From Paralvinella palmiformis (taxonomy: Eukaryota > Annelida > Polychaeta > Terebellida > Alvinellidae), in assembly GCA_025642065.1 (NCBI GenBank), contig JAODUP010000907.1, forward strand, positions 1 to 64,000: DNA of 64,000 bases, given 5' to 3'. The notes under the pieces are model-generated. The model had not been told where the DNA came from. It did no database searches and saw only the letters and a list, made by a program, of their open reading frames with translations. The translations under genes and the position numbers were made by a program. Shown here one piece after another: positions 34,694 through 46,704 of the stretch (its first letter is position 1; every line of letters begins with the position of its first letter).

Positions 34694-34840
34694 TCATCTG
34701 TAGCATCTTCGGCAAACCTTACTGATACATGCACGAATTAAGTACAATTTCCGCTTTTCAGCGATAATGTTATCTAGATAACAACTAATCTGCTTGATCC
34801 AGAAATCCATACGGTCTGTCAGTTCGTAGTTCTTAGACAT
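34694..34840 (-). CDS. Small unassigned ORF behind a good splice acceptor
   Basis: On the minus strand a strong acceptor (gttgtctttttag, exon from 34850) is followed 10 bases later by ATG and 48 codons (MSKNYELTDRMDFWIKQIS...), with a possible internal GTAAGG donor near 34727. The protein is hydrophilic, shows no low complexity and is not encoded by a repeat. I do not recognise a family. It could be a first coding exon of an unseen gene or chance. Confidence 0.15.
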   Translation of the reverse strand: MSKNYELTDRMDFWIKQISCYLDNIIAEKRKLYLIRACISKVCRRCYR

Positions 34841-35291
34841 TGTAGAGCGGCTAAAAAGACAACATCAGACAACATGATAAGCCGATTTGGTATCTTTGAT
34901 GTTCAGGTATCATACACGATTTTCTGCGAATTCAAGTGGCTTAATTTTGTATTATATATACCGTCACCGTGAGGAAATAAAACAGGTTTTTCTGTATACC
35001 TGTTGGCAGCACAATGAATTGGAGACGTGTCTCCTATTATCAATATTGCTTACTGTACATGTTGACCAGTTGTGTGGTGACGTAGAAGAGTTTTCAATTA
35101 TCTGCTTCATTCTGGATATTTTGAAGGAATCGGGGCGCTTGTCAACCATTCCATGACATGTTGACATTGGGATGAGATGGGGTCACGAAATAATCATTGG
35201 TTGATTGATAGAAGAAATTCGTAAAAGAGTGAATTATTACATTTATAGCTCCTCCCAGCTCTTCCCAATTTATTTCACTGTCTGGGTGTTT

Positions 35292-35335
<44 letters not shown>

Positions 35336-36180
35336 TTTTACCTTGAAATTGAGTTGAAAAAAATAGTTTTTAGATTAATCATCCTTTCGATTTTCAATTG
35401 GTGTCGGGTAATATTAATTCGTTTGCGCGCATATACGCACATACATACACGCCGACAAAAACCTCATGAAATATTAACGAGTTTATATTTCCCACTATTA
35501 CTACTGCTTCTACTTCTAACAATATTGATTCTGCTACTGCTACTATATATAATTTAGATAATAACAATAATAATAATAATATGGGTATTTATAAATCTCC
35601 TGTTAGTGAACCTGTTTTTAATGTTGGTTTAAACAAGATCGTGGTGAAGCAGTACTATCGTTATTCTAGGTACGCCATGTGTGTAATTATGTCGATGGGT
35701 AGAGGTTAGCTTTTTGAGATATTCTGGACCAGTCTAATTTCTGGCCTGATATGTGTTCCGTAAAATTTTGATATAATCCCGCCGTCATATGGGGGAACAA
35801 ACAGTTATTTAAAAACACTAGTGTGATGGAATAATATTTCCCAGTTACAGACAGCTTTCGAGGAGCGGTATTCTGAGCACGCTAAATGAACTTGATTGAA
35901 TAATTAACGGGTAGACCATAAAGGAGTTACCTTGGTACACGCTACAAAGAAATGGAACCATCTATATGAAATCAGTCATAGTATGGATGCCCTTGAAATG
36001 AATGATTGATAACTGGCAAGTTCGGTAATAGATGACACCACGTTTAAGTCTGAAACAACGCAAATATAAATTTTGTCGTTGGATATATTTGACAATACGA
36101 CTCATGATAGGCCTTTTAATTATTTAACGAGTTTGTATGCCTTGATCCAACAAGCCAATCTATGTTCCTATCCATGTTTC
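34841..36180. other. Intergenic A+T-rich DNA
   Basis: AT run at 35297-35330 and (AAT)n near 35565-35580. Open frames of up to 89 codons (34887-35156) are not recognisable. Confidence 0.5.
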
Positions 36181-36183
36181 TAA

Positions 36184-36370
36184 ACATGCTGTGGTAGCGC
36201 GGTTGGCCACATATCTATAGCACCTGGGTTCAAACCCCGGCCGGGCTATGTCAGAAGGTTGTTTCATCTTTCACTTCGCCTCATTACCTTTGGAGGTCAC
36301 TCGGCCTATTTAGCCCACCTTGTGTACAAAAGTGACCGTAAACAGCTGCAACATATACATGCTGTGGTAG
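36184..36370 (+). mobile_element. tRNA-derived SINE, head type B, with 14-bp TSD
   Basis: Exact 14-bp duplications ACATGCTGTGGTAG at 36184-36197 and 36357-36370 bound the element. The head (gcgcggttggccac; B-box-like gggttcaaacccc) is the second type, also seen at 10831 and, inverted, at about 42690. The body is the same as in type A copies. Confidence 0.88.
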
Positions 36371-36469
36371 GAACAATACATATATTATTATATATTCTGG
36401 TAATGTCAGCAACAGAACTAGATTAAACGAAAAATAACAAATGACCAATTATGGACCTCATAATAAGAT

Positions 36470-36760
36470 CCCGCAATAACGACACAATTTAAGACAAAGC
36501 CTTGTCCCATGTAAACAAATAGATATATTTAGGGCAGCTCCCTTGATATCAAGTCATTAACATAAGCCTAATATGGCGGCTTATTGACCTACCGGGTCAA
36601 AGGCAGCTAATAAGTCCAAGAAAACCAGCAGTAGATATAATTCTTCTTGTGAAGTGAATAAACGATAAGTCTGAATCAAGTGAAGACCATTAGATCAAAG
36701 TCGAACCAGTGTCAGCTTCTTCGGCTAAAGAAAAACACCCGTGAACAACGACAGATTCAC
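36470..36760 (-). pseudogene. LINE reverse transcriptase fragment, decayed
   Basis: The minus strand at 36631-36584 reads LLVFLDLLAAFDPVGQ, a clear relic of motif A (FLDLSxAFDxVxH) of non-LTR reverse transcriptases. A stop follows, then LDIKGAALN, comparable to the usual G(I)xGxALxW segment. No other motif could be traced. A separate insertion from the 32 kb fragment, or part of an older rearranged element. Confidence 0.55.
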
Positions 36761-37299
36761 TATTTTTTTAATTATTAAAATGATTAATTCAATTTAAAGA
36801 GCCAGAAGACATACTATAGATGACTATTGGCATTGTTAGTCACTCCAGTGGTTGTAACTTTCAAGTTAGACATACACCCCCATAGAATATACACCCCTGT
36901 GCTAAAAATTAGCCGCTGGACTTTTGCGTTGATGATTTTTTTATGGGGGGGGGGGGGGGTAACTTTCTATAATAGAATATTCAAAATTTATATAGAGAGA
37001 TTTCACCACAGAATATTCACGCATGCTCAGTATTGGTACATGTGCACGTTGATGACGTCAATAGTCAACTCTGTGCGCGGAACTTGCCTAGAGAAGCCGG
37101 ACAGTACCGAATATTTATGAGGATGCCTTATATGCTCGGAATCAGAATTTCCGCGTAACATCTAGTAAAATCTGCACGTCATGTAATGAATTGCTTTAGC
37201 TCTTAATAGAATCACGGTTTTGATAAACTTAATATAAAAATGGCTACAATTAATCTCGTCTACAGTTTAAATAAGGAATTATCTATTTTGGAAGAGGAT

Positions 37300-37575
37300 G
37301 GAAATTTGCAGTGGCTAATGAGCTGAGCTGCAAACCTCCAGACTGTGGGTTCCAGTCCGGCGTATACCCGTGCTTGTAGAATTGATTATGTCTGGGCAGA
37401 CGACCCTCGGCCTGGTGTAACCAGCGCCAAAGCTGAAAATCTCAAAGCTGTCTACACGGGGTAAAAGAACACATCAGAAGGCCTTAATGGGGGATGTTGG
37501 TGGGGGCCGATTTTAATTCTACCCGGTTCACCCACATAGTCAGTGAGTGAATGAGTCAGTCAGTGAGTTAATGAA
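37300..37575 (+). mobile_element. Second tRNA-derived SINE family with GTGA tail
   Basis: A tRNA-like start (ggctaatgagctgagctgc, then gtgggttccagtccgg, a perfect B-box shape) is followed by about 170 bp of unrelated body ending in cggttcacccacatag and a GTGA/GTCA repeat tail. Different from the main family. Target duplications were not identified. Confidence 0.6.
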
Positions 37576-38461
37576 TGAACGAATCAGTAGAGTTATCGGT
37601 ACAAAAAGGTCATTTGTGGACGTGGTACATCCACGGGAGGGTGGCACGCTTAACGCCATAACCTGATCCAATATCCATCATCACAAGTCTGTCACAAACA
37701 CGGAGAAAATGGTTAACTATAGCAGTGGGAGGCGCGCGTTTCTGTGTATATATATGTGTGTGTGTGTGTGTGCGGGCGCGCGCGCGCGTGCGTGAGTGTC
37801 TTGCAAATACCGCAGGATGTTTACCCAGTTTAAAAATGCTCAAGTACAATACGGTGACTGGTCGCCGAAATATTCTTAGGCCGTTTATCGTCATTTTATC
37901 AAAGCTTAATGTTCGGTGTCCACGAACGTGTTTATCATGATAAGGGTGCCACTATGGTTGATGATGGTGATAGAGATGATGATGATGATTTCTCCATTGA
38001 GTTGATAACCTTCTCGAGATTGAATGACGTTCCTGAGATGGACCAACGGATTCCCGGATACAGGAAATAGACGACCACATGTTGGTCCAGATTGACCCGA
38101 CAAGGATCCCGATTGTGTGGGCAGTGTTCTGATCTCCGATATATAGCGTTGGCGGGAATAAACTAAAATCGCCTACCTCCCATCATATGTCTAAGCGGAC
38201 GAGTGAGTGAGTGAGTGAGTTAGCTACCCATCTTTCTGTTACCATTAATTAGGTCTATATTAATGTCGGCGTGAGGATATGCGTGCATGTCTCCAAATGA
38301 ACACGTCCTTCTGACAGAACGCCGGAGGATGGCCCCCTCCCCCGCACCCCCGACCAGGTGAAAAAACGATCATTGGGCAGATCGTCTAAATCCGGGACAG
38401 TTACATCTCTCCCCAGCCATCTATCGATCTTTCACATTACAGACTGAACTGACTAAAACCT

Positions 38462-38510
38462 GCTACAGCCCAGGCCTTCTTCGCCCCCCCCCCCCCTCCC
38501 TCCCCCCCAA
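38462..38510. repeat. Poly-C/polypyrimidine tract
   Basis: Runs of 14 and 8 C with T interruptions just before a CpG-rich patch. Could be a hard-to-sequence site. Confidence 0.8.
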
Positions 38511-38529
38511 CCCATAATACCCCCTCACG

Positions 38530-38850
38530 ATTTTCCGCTGCCACGCGGGGATATCCTATACCGGTTTTCCCCGGCGACCAATACGCTTCCCACGCACCGG
38601 AAGTTGGCCGTCAATATGGCGACGAGCCGACTTCAAGCTGTGTGCTTTGTAATCGCGCTGAGCGATATTAGGTGTACCGGATGTGTGGCCGATGGTGGTG
38701 TCGGTGAAAACGCTGACCGACTTAGCGCCTTAGTGTACCTCGTACGAAGGCCGTTTTCGCTGCACCTGTACGGCGCTGATTAATTGGCGCTCACCTGAAG
38801 AGCGATCATTTGTTTAGCGGCGGGGTCGATTCAAGCCTGGCCAGACATGG
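38530..38850 (+). promoter_or_regulatory. CpG-rich patch with ETS and YY1-like sites
   Basis: ACCGGAAGT (38597-38605) and CAATATGGCG (38612-38621) lie next to each other, an arrangement well known from housekeeping gene core promoters; ACCGGATGT follows near 38678. CpG density is high. If it is a promoter, its gene is not visible. Confidence 0.35.
38616..38783 (+). CDS. Small orphan ORF in the CpG-rich patch
   Basis: 55 codons starting MATSRLQAVCFVIALS, with a short hydrophobic N-terminal stretch, ending TAA at 38781-38783. The ATG is part of the CAATATGGCG word, so it may be only a regulatory motif. No family recognised; low confidence. Confidence 0.15.
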   Translation: MATSRLQAVCFVIALSDIRCTGCVADGGVGENADRLSALVYLVRRPFSLHLYGAD

Positions 38851-39542
38851 CATCCAACAATCAATCGATTGATCGATCGATTGATCAGCCATTCGTTCGC
38901 CCGTTCGTTTGCTTGGTGTTTGACAAAAGTAAGTAGCTAAGCGAGTGTGAGTGATTTCTCGTTTTGTTTCCACTCGGGGCTAATCACAACTAGGACGTGT
39001 GGCCGAGGGAGGCTACTCACTATGTATACGAGATAACCAGATGATGTAGCAAAGAGATAAAGACAAACCCGAATTGGGCGGTATGGGTGGTTTCCCAAGT
39101 AACCAAACGACCAATCAACACCAAAGCAATAACAGAACTACTGTGACGGTCTAATTAATCGCTATATCTGTCATCAACCACTCAACCAACGAACAATCAA
39201 CCGAGTTCAGATTGATAAACGAGCGGAGAGCAACCGAATAAGAAATGTTCACGGGATTATTTTATTTCTTCCGAAGACGTCACGGGAAATATACGCCCAG
39301 TTGTACCACAGTCATATGTAAGCGGATCGGAGGATGTGGTTCGTGGATGAGATATACCTGTCTCACCTGAATTTTAAATCATGCGATGCACCATCACGGA
39401 TTTTTTATTGATAAATCTACAGTGTCTATCCAGGAAACACGCTTATATTCCTCCCGTCATCCTGAGCAATTTCAATAACATTTTATTTCCATATGTTTTT
39501 TAAATCGTTCGGCATTCTTTAGTCGTTTTAAACATTTCACCG

Positions 39543-39581
<39 letters not shown>

Positions 39582-39686
39582 GGGGCGGGGGTGCACGCGC
39601 GCGCGCGCGAATAATGGCTTGGCCGGGATTAGTCTCTAGATTTTTGGAAGGAAGCGACTTTACATATATATATATATATATATATA

Positions 39687-39720
<34 letters not shown>

Positions 39721-40015
39721 TGTTAAACTCTACTGACTGACTGAATAAGTGATTCAGTCGCCAACAGACTCAGTAACTCACTCACTCTTATTTACTATGG
39801 ATGGGCAGCCTAATTTCCCTCCAAGAAGAATCATTCAAGTGTACTGCCTCTAACCGAACATGGAACGCTCACGACACATTCCTTATCGCATTTTAGACGA
39901 TTTGCACTTAATTTGTCATTCATGGGTACCGCGATCTGTCTGAACATTTACACACAACGAACGAGCTGATGTCGTGATATGTTCATCCTACTTATGCTAG
40001 CGCCATATTGGTGAG
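38851..40015. other. Intergenic DNA with microsatellites
   Basis: Palindromic ATCGATTG units at 38863-38887, AT/GT/CG runs (39546-39610 and 39663-39718). No exon recognised. Confidence 0.5.
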
Positions 40016-40017
40016 AT

Positions 40018-40117
40018 GAGATGATTAGTGTTTTACGGCCACTTTTGTGCACATGGTAGGCTAAATGGGCCGAGCGTAATGAAGCGAAGTCAAAGATGAA
40101 ATAACCTTCAGATATGA
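40018..40117 (-). mobile_element. tRNA-derived SINE fragment (body and tail only)
   Basis: Matches the shared body from the tail to cttcagatatg; an internal deletion removes the acctccaaag word found in the other copies, and the tRNA head is missing. Confidence 0.75.
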
Positions 40118-42400
40118 GCTTTACCAGCTTGGTATACTAATAACATGTTCTTTCTAATAATTCCTTACATCTCCGATTCCATAACGGTAAGACGAGGAGA
40201 GGAGGCGGATGCAGCGGATGAATTGACCACTAAAGTTACGTATGTCCGCATAATTCTGAACATTTGGTGAACAATATCTAATACGGATGGAGGCGACTTT
40301 TCTACGTGACATAGTCCCGTGAATCCCAACCACTCATCCGTATCCCAAGAAGTAAAGTTCATTGCTACACGGTGAGAGCGAATTTTGGTCTAATTGCTTT
40401 AAAAATCCTTTTTTTTATAAATCCGGAATGTATGAAGAAAATGGGGCAATTACGACGTTTTATTAAATAATCGTAAGTAGGAAACCCGAATGGTTTTACT
40501 GTAAATATTTTACTATTCTAAATACAATTATTATGCGGGATCCGGATCAATGCAGGTAACGCGGGATCACCAAAAACGTATGCAGGTAATAGGTCACAGG
40601 GTCTTGTTCGTGGACATCGCGACATTGGGTTGACGATCGTCAACCCAGTTCGTCGTATTTAAATGATGAGCACGACCATCCATGGATGTGTGCATTAAGC
40701 AATCATCTATCGAGTTGCGTCTGTGGAGAAGCAATGTCGATCAACCCAGCAGCAGCCACTGATCCTACTTCCGGCGTAAAACCGTTTCCAAAAACTAACC
40801 TTCCCAATTCTTTGAACTGATGACACACACGCGCGCGCCCACACACTGACGTACCGAGAAGACGAAAACAAGTTATCAGGATCACTCTGATAATCACCAA
40901 GATATCTTAGTATTAGTGATTGTAATTATAGCTATTCAACTGAGTGGGCAAGGGACTCCTCGGTACCACAAGGTCATTTAATGTCATCCTCCAATTTAAT
41001 CGCCCTTTACGACATGCAGGCCTTGTACTAAGCGCACACAGGGTTAGTTTGAAATAACTCCAAACAGATACACCAATTACCCTCCTAACACACACACACA
41101 CACACACAAATGTGTCTGTTAGGTTTCACCCACAAACACGGGGGGAGAAATAAGAAGACAATTCCGTGTAGCCAGAAGGGAATTTGTATGGAAATGTTGG
41201 GGCCTTTCTAAAGAGCTAAGTGTCGTTTTCGAAATTAAACTTGAGACACCTATAAAGAAATTAGTTGATAAAAGTCTGGATCTTAATTGTTTCGTGGTCT
41301 CAATTACAAATGGTTAATTGTGGGGGTAATTAACAATTCGCTAAACATAGCTTTGCCCTTTGAGGGACATGCATCAACCATAAAATATCGTATCAACATT
41401 TGGGCATTAACTTGTCGTTGTCCCAAACTTTCATTTTTTTTTACTTGGAGATCCATATCTGGTGGGTTGATTACTACTTGCAAGATCATGAACAATAAAT
41501 TAAAGTAGCACAGGCACTCTACTAAATCTTCCCTTTGCTTGTGTTTGCGGGCTCTACATTATCTATGTCTATGTTTGCGGTAACTAAAATGCCAGAAAAT
41601 TAATAATATACCGATTGTGCTGAATAACCACCAGCTCAAACAGGACTGAACATTAACAGGGTATTATCAACTTCAGAATAAAGATCTACCTGTCCAGCCG
41701 ATCTTCTTTCTTATGCAAACGCATCTGATTTTTTTCTCTCAGAAGACCGTAGATAAATATGCAATGTTTTAATAAACTGATATACTGTGTATGCGAGTGT
41801 ATATGGTATCCGTTCCTCTCTAACTCCAACCGACATCGGCGTTTTCCTTTGTATCATTCTTCTGCAAATACATGAACTATAATTCCGGATCTCCTTGTTA
41901 CATTCCGGATAAATTGCGTGCACGCGGATACAGCACTAAACAGTCGCCCATGTACCGTGATTGGTTCAAGATTTGTTTCATCAAACGTTCCTCAACGGTA
42001 GACAAAACGGTTGATCGAATTGGTTTGCAGTTAGCCAATATGCGCGGCTGATTCGTCGGCCAGGATAGGTGAACCTATATAAATGTTTCGCCCAAATGTT
42101 CGCATTTTGATCAAATTTGACCTAAATTTGTCCAACGAACAACCACTTCCAAGTGACCCCCCTGGAATTAACCCCAAGATGAAATAAAATTATTCGCTGA
42201 CGTATTTGAAAGCGGGCACATAACTTCTTTGTGTCCGAACAGTTTATTTCCAAAATGCTAATAAACAAGAACATCAATGGCTGGTTTTGTCATTGATAAA
42301 ACAAGGGAGATAACTGGCCACTCATCCTGATCATGACTACTACCAGCATTAGCGATGTCCTTACGATTCTGTAACTTAATATCGTCTCTTAGGTGGGCAC
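40118..42400. other. Intergenic DNA, two minus-strand short frames
   Basis: The 65-codon minus frame at 40165-40362 starts at an ATG with G at -3 and ends beside a GTAAGG donor-like site, so it could be a small first exon, but no family is recognised. The other frames (40703-40900, 41304-41495, 41711-41923) are unrecognised. A (CA)n run lies at 41089-41108. Confidence 0.35.
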
Positions 42401-42407
42401 ATACCAT

Positions 42408-42690
42408 AGCACAGTAGTTAGAGCATTGCGCGCCAAACTTCCACGGTTTCGAGCTCGACTGTCATTCTTACATGCATTTCTGGGATGTTTCCTTGGGCAA
42501 AATAACTAATGCACTCACTTGGTCTCTTAGGTACCGCGAAGGGGAGCAAAGACCTGGTACGCTAACTAGGCTAATCAATCTCAGAAAGTAATCGAGTAAC
42601 GTGAAAGATGAAACGCTTCAGATACGGGCCGGCTGGCGGGGATGTGAACCCGGATCCCACTATTATGTGGCCAATGGCGTTACCGGTTAG
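42408..42690. mobile_element. Two abutting tRNA-derived SINE pieces
   Basis: On the plus strand, agcacagtagttagagcattgcg and ggtttcgagctcgact (about 42415-42465) look like a third kind of tRNA head with its own body to about 42590. Then, on the minus strand, about 42690-42598 is a head type B piece (gtaacgccattggccac, B-box-like gggttcacatccc) ending in the cttcag...tttcatctttcac part of the main body. Confidence 0.5.
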
Positions 42691-43467
42691 GTCAGGGATG
42701 GTTTCCGGATAAGGGAGAACGGGTTATGTTTTAGCTCCAGTTATTTATCACGACCCCTTTGAAATGCGTAGCCGCCCATATCAGCCCATCGCTAAATTGT
42801 GCACTACGGCCTGCCATTCTTCTATTCGCTGCGTCAGGTGAATGAAGACCGGACAGTGAATTACGACTAATCAGACGTTAATAACAGCTAGCCATCAATA
42901 GGTAGAAGAGACAGCGAGTTGACATTTAGTGGCGCAGAAAAAGCACATCTCCGAGTGGCGAGTGAACAGTCTCCGAACACACATTCAGACTGTATGTCAT
43001 CGTTGATAACGGCAAGCTCCTTTTGAGAACCACCCCCGGAGAAGACGTACCACGTATGGCACGTGAGCCGATTAAATATGTAGATGATGACGTCATTTCC
43101 GTTTGTCGAAGAACCATCTGTCGCACAGGAAAGCTCCACCGAGCGGAGCCATTTTAATGGGGTTGGGGGAAATCTAGCGAGTCGGATTGTTTTTTTTTTG
43201 GGGGGGGGGGACGTCGACTCAAGTGCAACTGATTCATCAAGATTTTTCGCCAACCCACGTACATATCCTTGACTAATTCCAACCACACCAGCTTGTTCAT
43301 TCACACAGACCAGGTGAATTACATAGCGAGAGTTTTGCTAAAATACCCGCTTATTTAACAATGGGCACAATTAGAACTTGACAACCATCTTAGACACTGG
43401 CTTAATGTACTTTATTTTAATAGTGTGTCTGTTGTCTGTCTGCTACCCCAACAGATGGTTGAATAAT

Positions 43468-43506
<39 letters not shown>

Positions 43507-44570
43507 ATGATCACATGGATGGCTGGAGTTCCATATAAACGGAGGTAACAAATGATTGTCACGATTCATTTTTTCCTAAACAATTTCCTACATCATCATC
43601 AAGATGGCTGCTAACGAAAGTAACCCACTTGCAGTCACCAACAAGCACAACTATATCCCTTACCTTCCTCGTACACAGGGCAGCGCAAGGTGTTGGCGAG
43701 CGATTGGCAAATTACAGCGTCTTCGAAGAATTTTAATTGAGGACACCATCCAGCACCAGTCCTGGAAGTTTTCCAACATTCTCTCTTGTTTAGAAACGTG
43801 TTAAAACTACCAGGTTAACAGTTGAACGATTTAGGCAAGAATAGGTCGACGACCGACCTTTTCGAAAAATGAACTGGCTTTTAAAAATAATCTAGTTACC
43901 ACTGTACCTGTGCAGGTAGCTCATGTAAAGCCGGATATCAAAGCAAACCGGGAGACATAAAAGTAGTGTGTACGCAGTCGTCATCTAGAGGCGAAGAATT
44001 TAAGGATGCCATTTTTGCGACTTCTGATGTTGGAAGGTGCCGTTTATTCGGCACTTCCGGTTAAGTTTGGACTGTTATACAGCGAAGTCAAATAAATAGA
44101 TCAATACTACCGAGGTACCCTCTTCACAGCAGATTAAACCGCTCGTTTGTTTATGATCAGAATTTATGCACTTTTTTCCTTTTTTGGTCCTATTTTGATG
44201 AAGACAAACCTCAGTATGAAATCTGATAATGGCACACCGAAATTATAACAACTAGCTACCTGATCTAAAACGCTTAGTGACATGATGGAATGGTCTGAGG
44301 GAAAAACATTGTTATATCAAGTTTACAAGCTAAAGAAAACACTAGTTTTTATTAATACATTTCTGGCATCTTATAAAATTTCATTTTGTTACATGTTATA
44401 TATATATATTCCTTTTCCCATAATCAACACGTACACAATTAGCTGTTAACGTTATCATTTAGATGGGTAGATCAGTAAGTTGTTCGCATTTTTAAGAACC
44501 AGAACTTCTTATCTAAACCTACTAAGGGGAGTGAGATATCAGAATTGGCTTATTTAGTTTCGGCATTTAT
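42691..44570. other. Intergenic DNA
   Basis: Contains the longest non-repetitive unassigned frame of the window (42888-43304 minus, 138 codons, weak start context, no recognised motif), an ORF of 66 codons at 43604-43804 plus (good ATG context, no recognised motif), a T8/G11 homopolymer junction at 43192-43210 and a TG run (43471-43503). Confidence 0.4.
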
Positions 44571-44589
44571 CATACCTGGGTCATATAGC

Positions 44590-44800
44590 CAAGGGGCGAC
44601 TGGTCAAGGAAACAAATCCCATAAACACGGATAGGAGTTGGATTCAATCCCACAACCTGGAGGTTTTTGACTTAGTGCTCCAACGACTGCTCCATCATTA
44701 CCCCCAATTGATACTGTAGGGACTGTCAACCGAGGGAACCCTTTAAAATTGAGCAACATAGATCAGGTCGTATAGGGCGCTATACAAATAATATACAAGA
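44590..44800. mobile_element. Remnants of other SINE-like elements
   Basis: Minus strand: a tRNA-like head with ggagcactaagtc and gtgggattgaatccaac (about 44700-44640). Plus strand: gtatagggcgctatacaaataatat (about 44770-44800), a word typical of the 3' ends of several metazoan SINE families. Boundaries are not defined. Confidence 0.4.
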
Positions 44801-45660
44801 AAGAGACCGGGGACATCATAATGTGGAAAATTACGTTTTCATATAACCCCTTTTTAAACGGCCTGGAAAAACAGGAAATTGACATGCCTAGTATTCTCAA
44901 TAGAGCCGTCAACGCCACATATGCGAACAATAGACCATCATGCCATGTACAACACGTTTACTGCGAACTTTCACTAACTACTTCATCATAAACACAATGG
45001 TATATTAAATAATCATATACATCAAACATTTATGGTAAGTATCGGGCTCCTTTAATAACACCGAGACCATTAACTGCTAACAGGTGGGGGAAGTCCCCGA
45101 GGTTAGCGACCGCGTTCGCTTTTCAAAATTAATAGTTCTATTTTAAATTGTAATTTTCATGACGTCATGTTTAAGACTGATTCCAAACAAAGCACATTTG
45201 AGAACGGAAGGTAACCACAACAACTAGATAAATATTCCTAACATTTGTTCGGTTACAGATCACTTTAAAACAAGATAAAACATCGCCTATCCAGGGACAG
45301 ATGACACATTTTGTCACACATGAATACCAGCCAAATATCAAGCGGCGGCTATTTCATCAAAACAGCCAGCAGGTGCCAAATTACATGAATCGCCGACATG
45401 CGTGTGTGTGTAGCCGGCGAGTTCGTCTGCCCAAACCTCGACTTAATTACATATATTTGCCAACTTTATTTAGATATATGTGATGTTGAACGATGTTTAT
45501 AAAGGTGGACTGCCCTTTACAACCACCCCTTAAACCCATATAAATGGAAATCGATCGATTTAATTAAGATTTTAACTGTAGGCGAGGGGTACCGATTTCT
45601 GTTATTATTGAGATGTTGATTAGAATTAACAATTACTGAGATATGTCCTCTTCAAGTCTG

Positions 45661-45664
45661 TGTA

Positions 45665-45710
<46 letters not shown>

Positions 45711-45807
45711 CCTGGTATAATAAATTGCTTGTATCCGTCCACAGACTGACATTAGTTTCTAACTGTACCGCACATACATACATACATACATACATACATA
45801 CATACAT

Positions 45808-45843
<36 letters not shown>

Positions 45844-45900
45844 TACATACACACACACACACATACATACATACATACACACGCGCATGCATACCAACAC
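45661..45900. repeat. (AT)n and (CATA)n/(CA)n microsatellites
   Basis: AT run at 45669-45708 and a long CATA/CACATA array at 45772-45888. These generate the THTYIH and YVCMYVC type frames on both strands. Confidence 0.9.
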
Positions 45901-46036
45901 AAGTTAACAATTTCTGAACCCCAAGTACCTTCGCAAAGGCGGAAGTATAACGCAAAATTGGTAGCGACATTATTTATGGTGATATTGGACTACACCAACA
46001 AACAATCCACAAATTGTACAGAATCAACAACTTAGA

Positions 46037-46042
46037 TTTATT
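46037..46042 (-). promoter_or_regulatory. Poly(A) signal of ribosomal protein L29
   Basis: AATAAA on the minus strand, about 70 bases after the L29 stop codon. Gives a short 3' UTR, as is usual for ribosomal protein genes. Confidence 0.75.
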
Positions 46043-46110
46043 GTCACCATTCATATTTCTGATCGATTTATCTCGGGTCTCTTGTATTAGACTGACCACT
46101 GACGACGACC

Positions 46111-46182
46111 TCATGCTTTCGCCTTCACCTTCTTGTTGTGTTTCTTCGCAAACCGCATATTCCGTAAAAATTTTGGGTCCAC
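46111..46182 (-). CDS. RPL29: Ribosomal protein L29, last coding exon
   Basis: The minus strand encodes VDPKFLRNMRFAKKHNKK then VKAKA and TGA (46111-46113). The first 18 residues are the diagnostic core of eukaryotic L29 (eL29), a small basic protein of the 60S subunit. The exon begins after a strong acceptor (tttctttctcctttcag, exon start 46182) exactly where the vertebrate gene also has a phase-0 intron (between KG and VDPK). The protein ends five residues later, so this is the short invertebrate form, not the long Ala/Lys-rich mammalian tail. It is too small to appear as a long open frame; a different frame of the same DNA is open for 82 codons and hides it. Confidence 0.93.
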   Translation of the reverse strand: MDPKFLRNMRFAKKHNKKVKAKA

Positions 46183-46704
46183 CTGAAAGGAGAAAGAAAT
46201 CAAGGTAAGGTCGCATTGACAAATCGACTTCGGATCACATCACACAGAACAGTCTTCTTTAATTGAAGGCGGAAATCAACGTGTCTGACTAAAATTATGA
46301 TAGTTTATGAAATACACAAGGCTTCAGGGAGGTGGCATTCTACACGTTGATTTTAGATAGACAACTGGATCTAGTTCCGCATTGGAATTCGGGACACCAA
46401 TCCCAGATACATATATGCTCTCTTGGTTGAAATAAAAGTATCACTCCCACACAAGATGTTTCCTTACCGAAGTTAACAACAGATGAATGAAACCACATTA
46501 TGTACTGGCCTTTTCACACACACACACACGGTGTTAAGATGAACACATGTTGTTTTTCAAAAATTGTTACTGACATATGGTGAACATATGTACTTCCGGT
46601 AGACATATCAAGGTTATTAAACCACGTTTCCAAGTTCTCACCATGTGCATTGCATGTTTACCTGTCACAGTTCAATTTAATAGATCGCACCCAGACCAGC
46701 CGAG

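Noticed and set aside
42888..43304. 138-codon minus-strand frame, the longest non-repetitive unassigned frame
   Set aside because: Weak start context, overlaps an open frame on the other strand, no motif recognised; length alone is not enough in 64 kb.
43604..43804. 66-codon plus-strand frame starting MAANESNPLAV
   Set aside because: Good ATG context but no recognisable domain, no splice signals and no neighbour gene; kept only as a remark.
45974..46222. 82-codon minus-strand frame over the RPL29 exon
   Set aside because: Shadow of the real L29 exon in another frame; it starts inside the upstream intron and reads across the acceptor.
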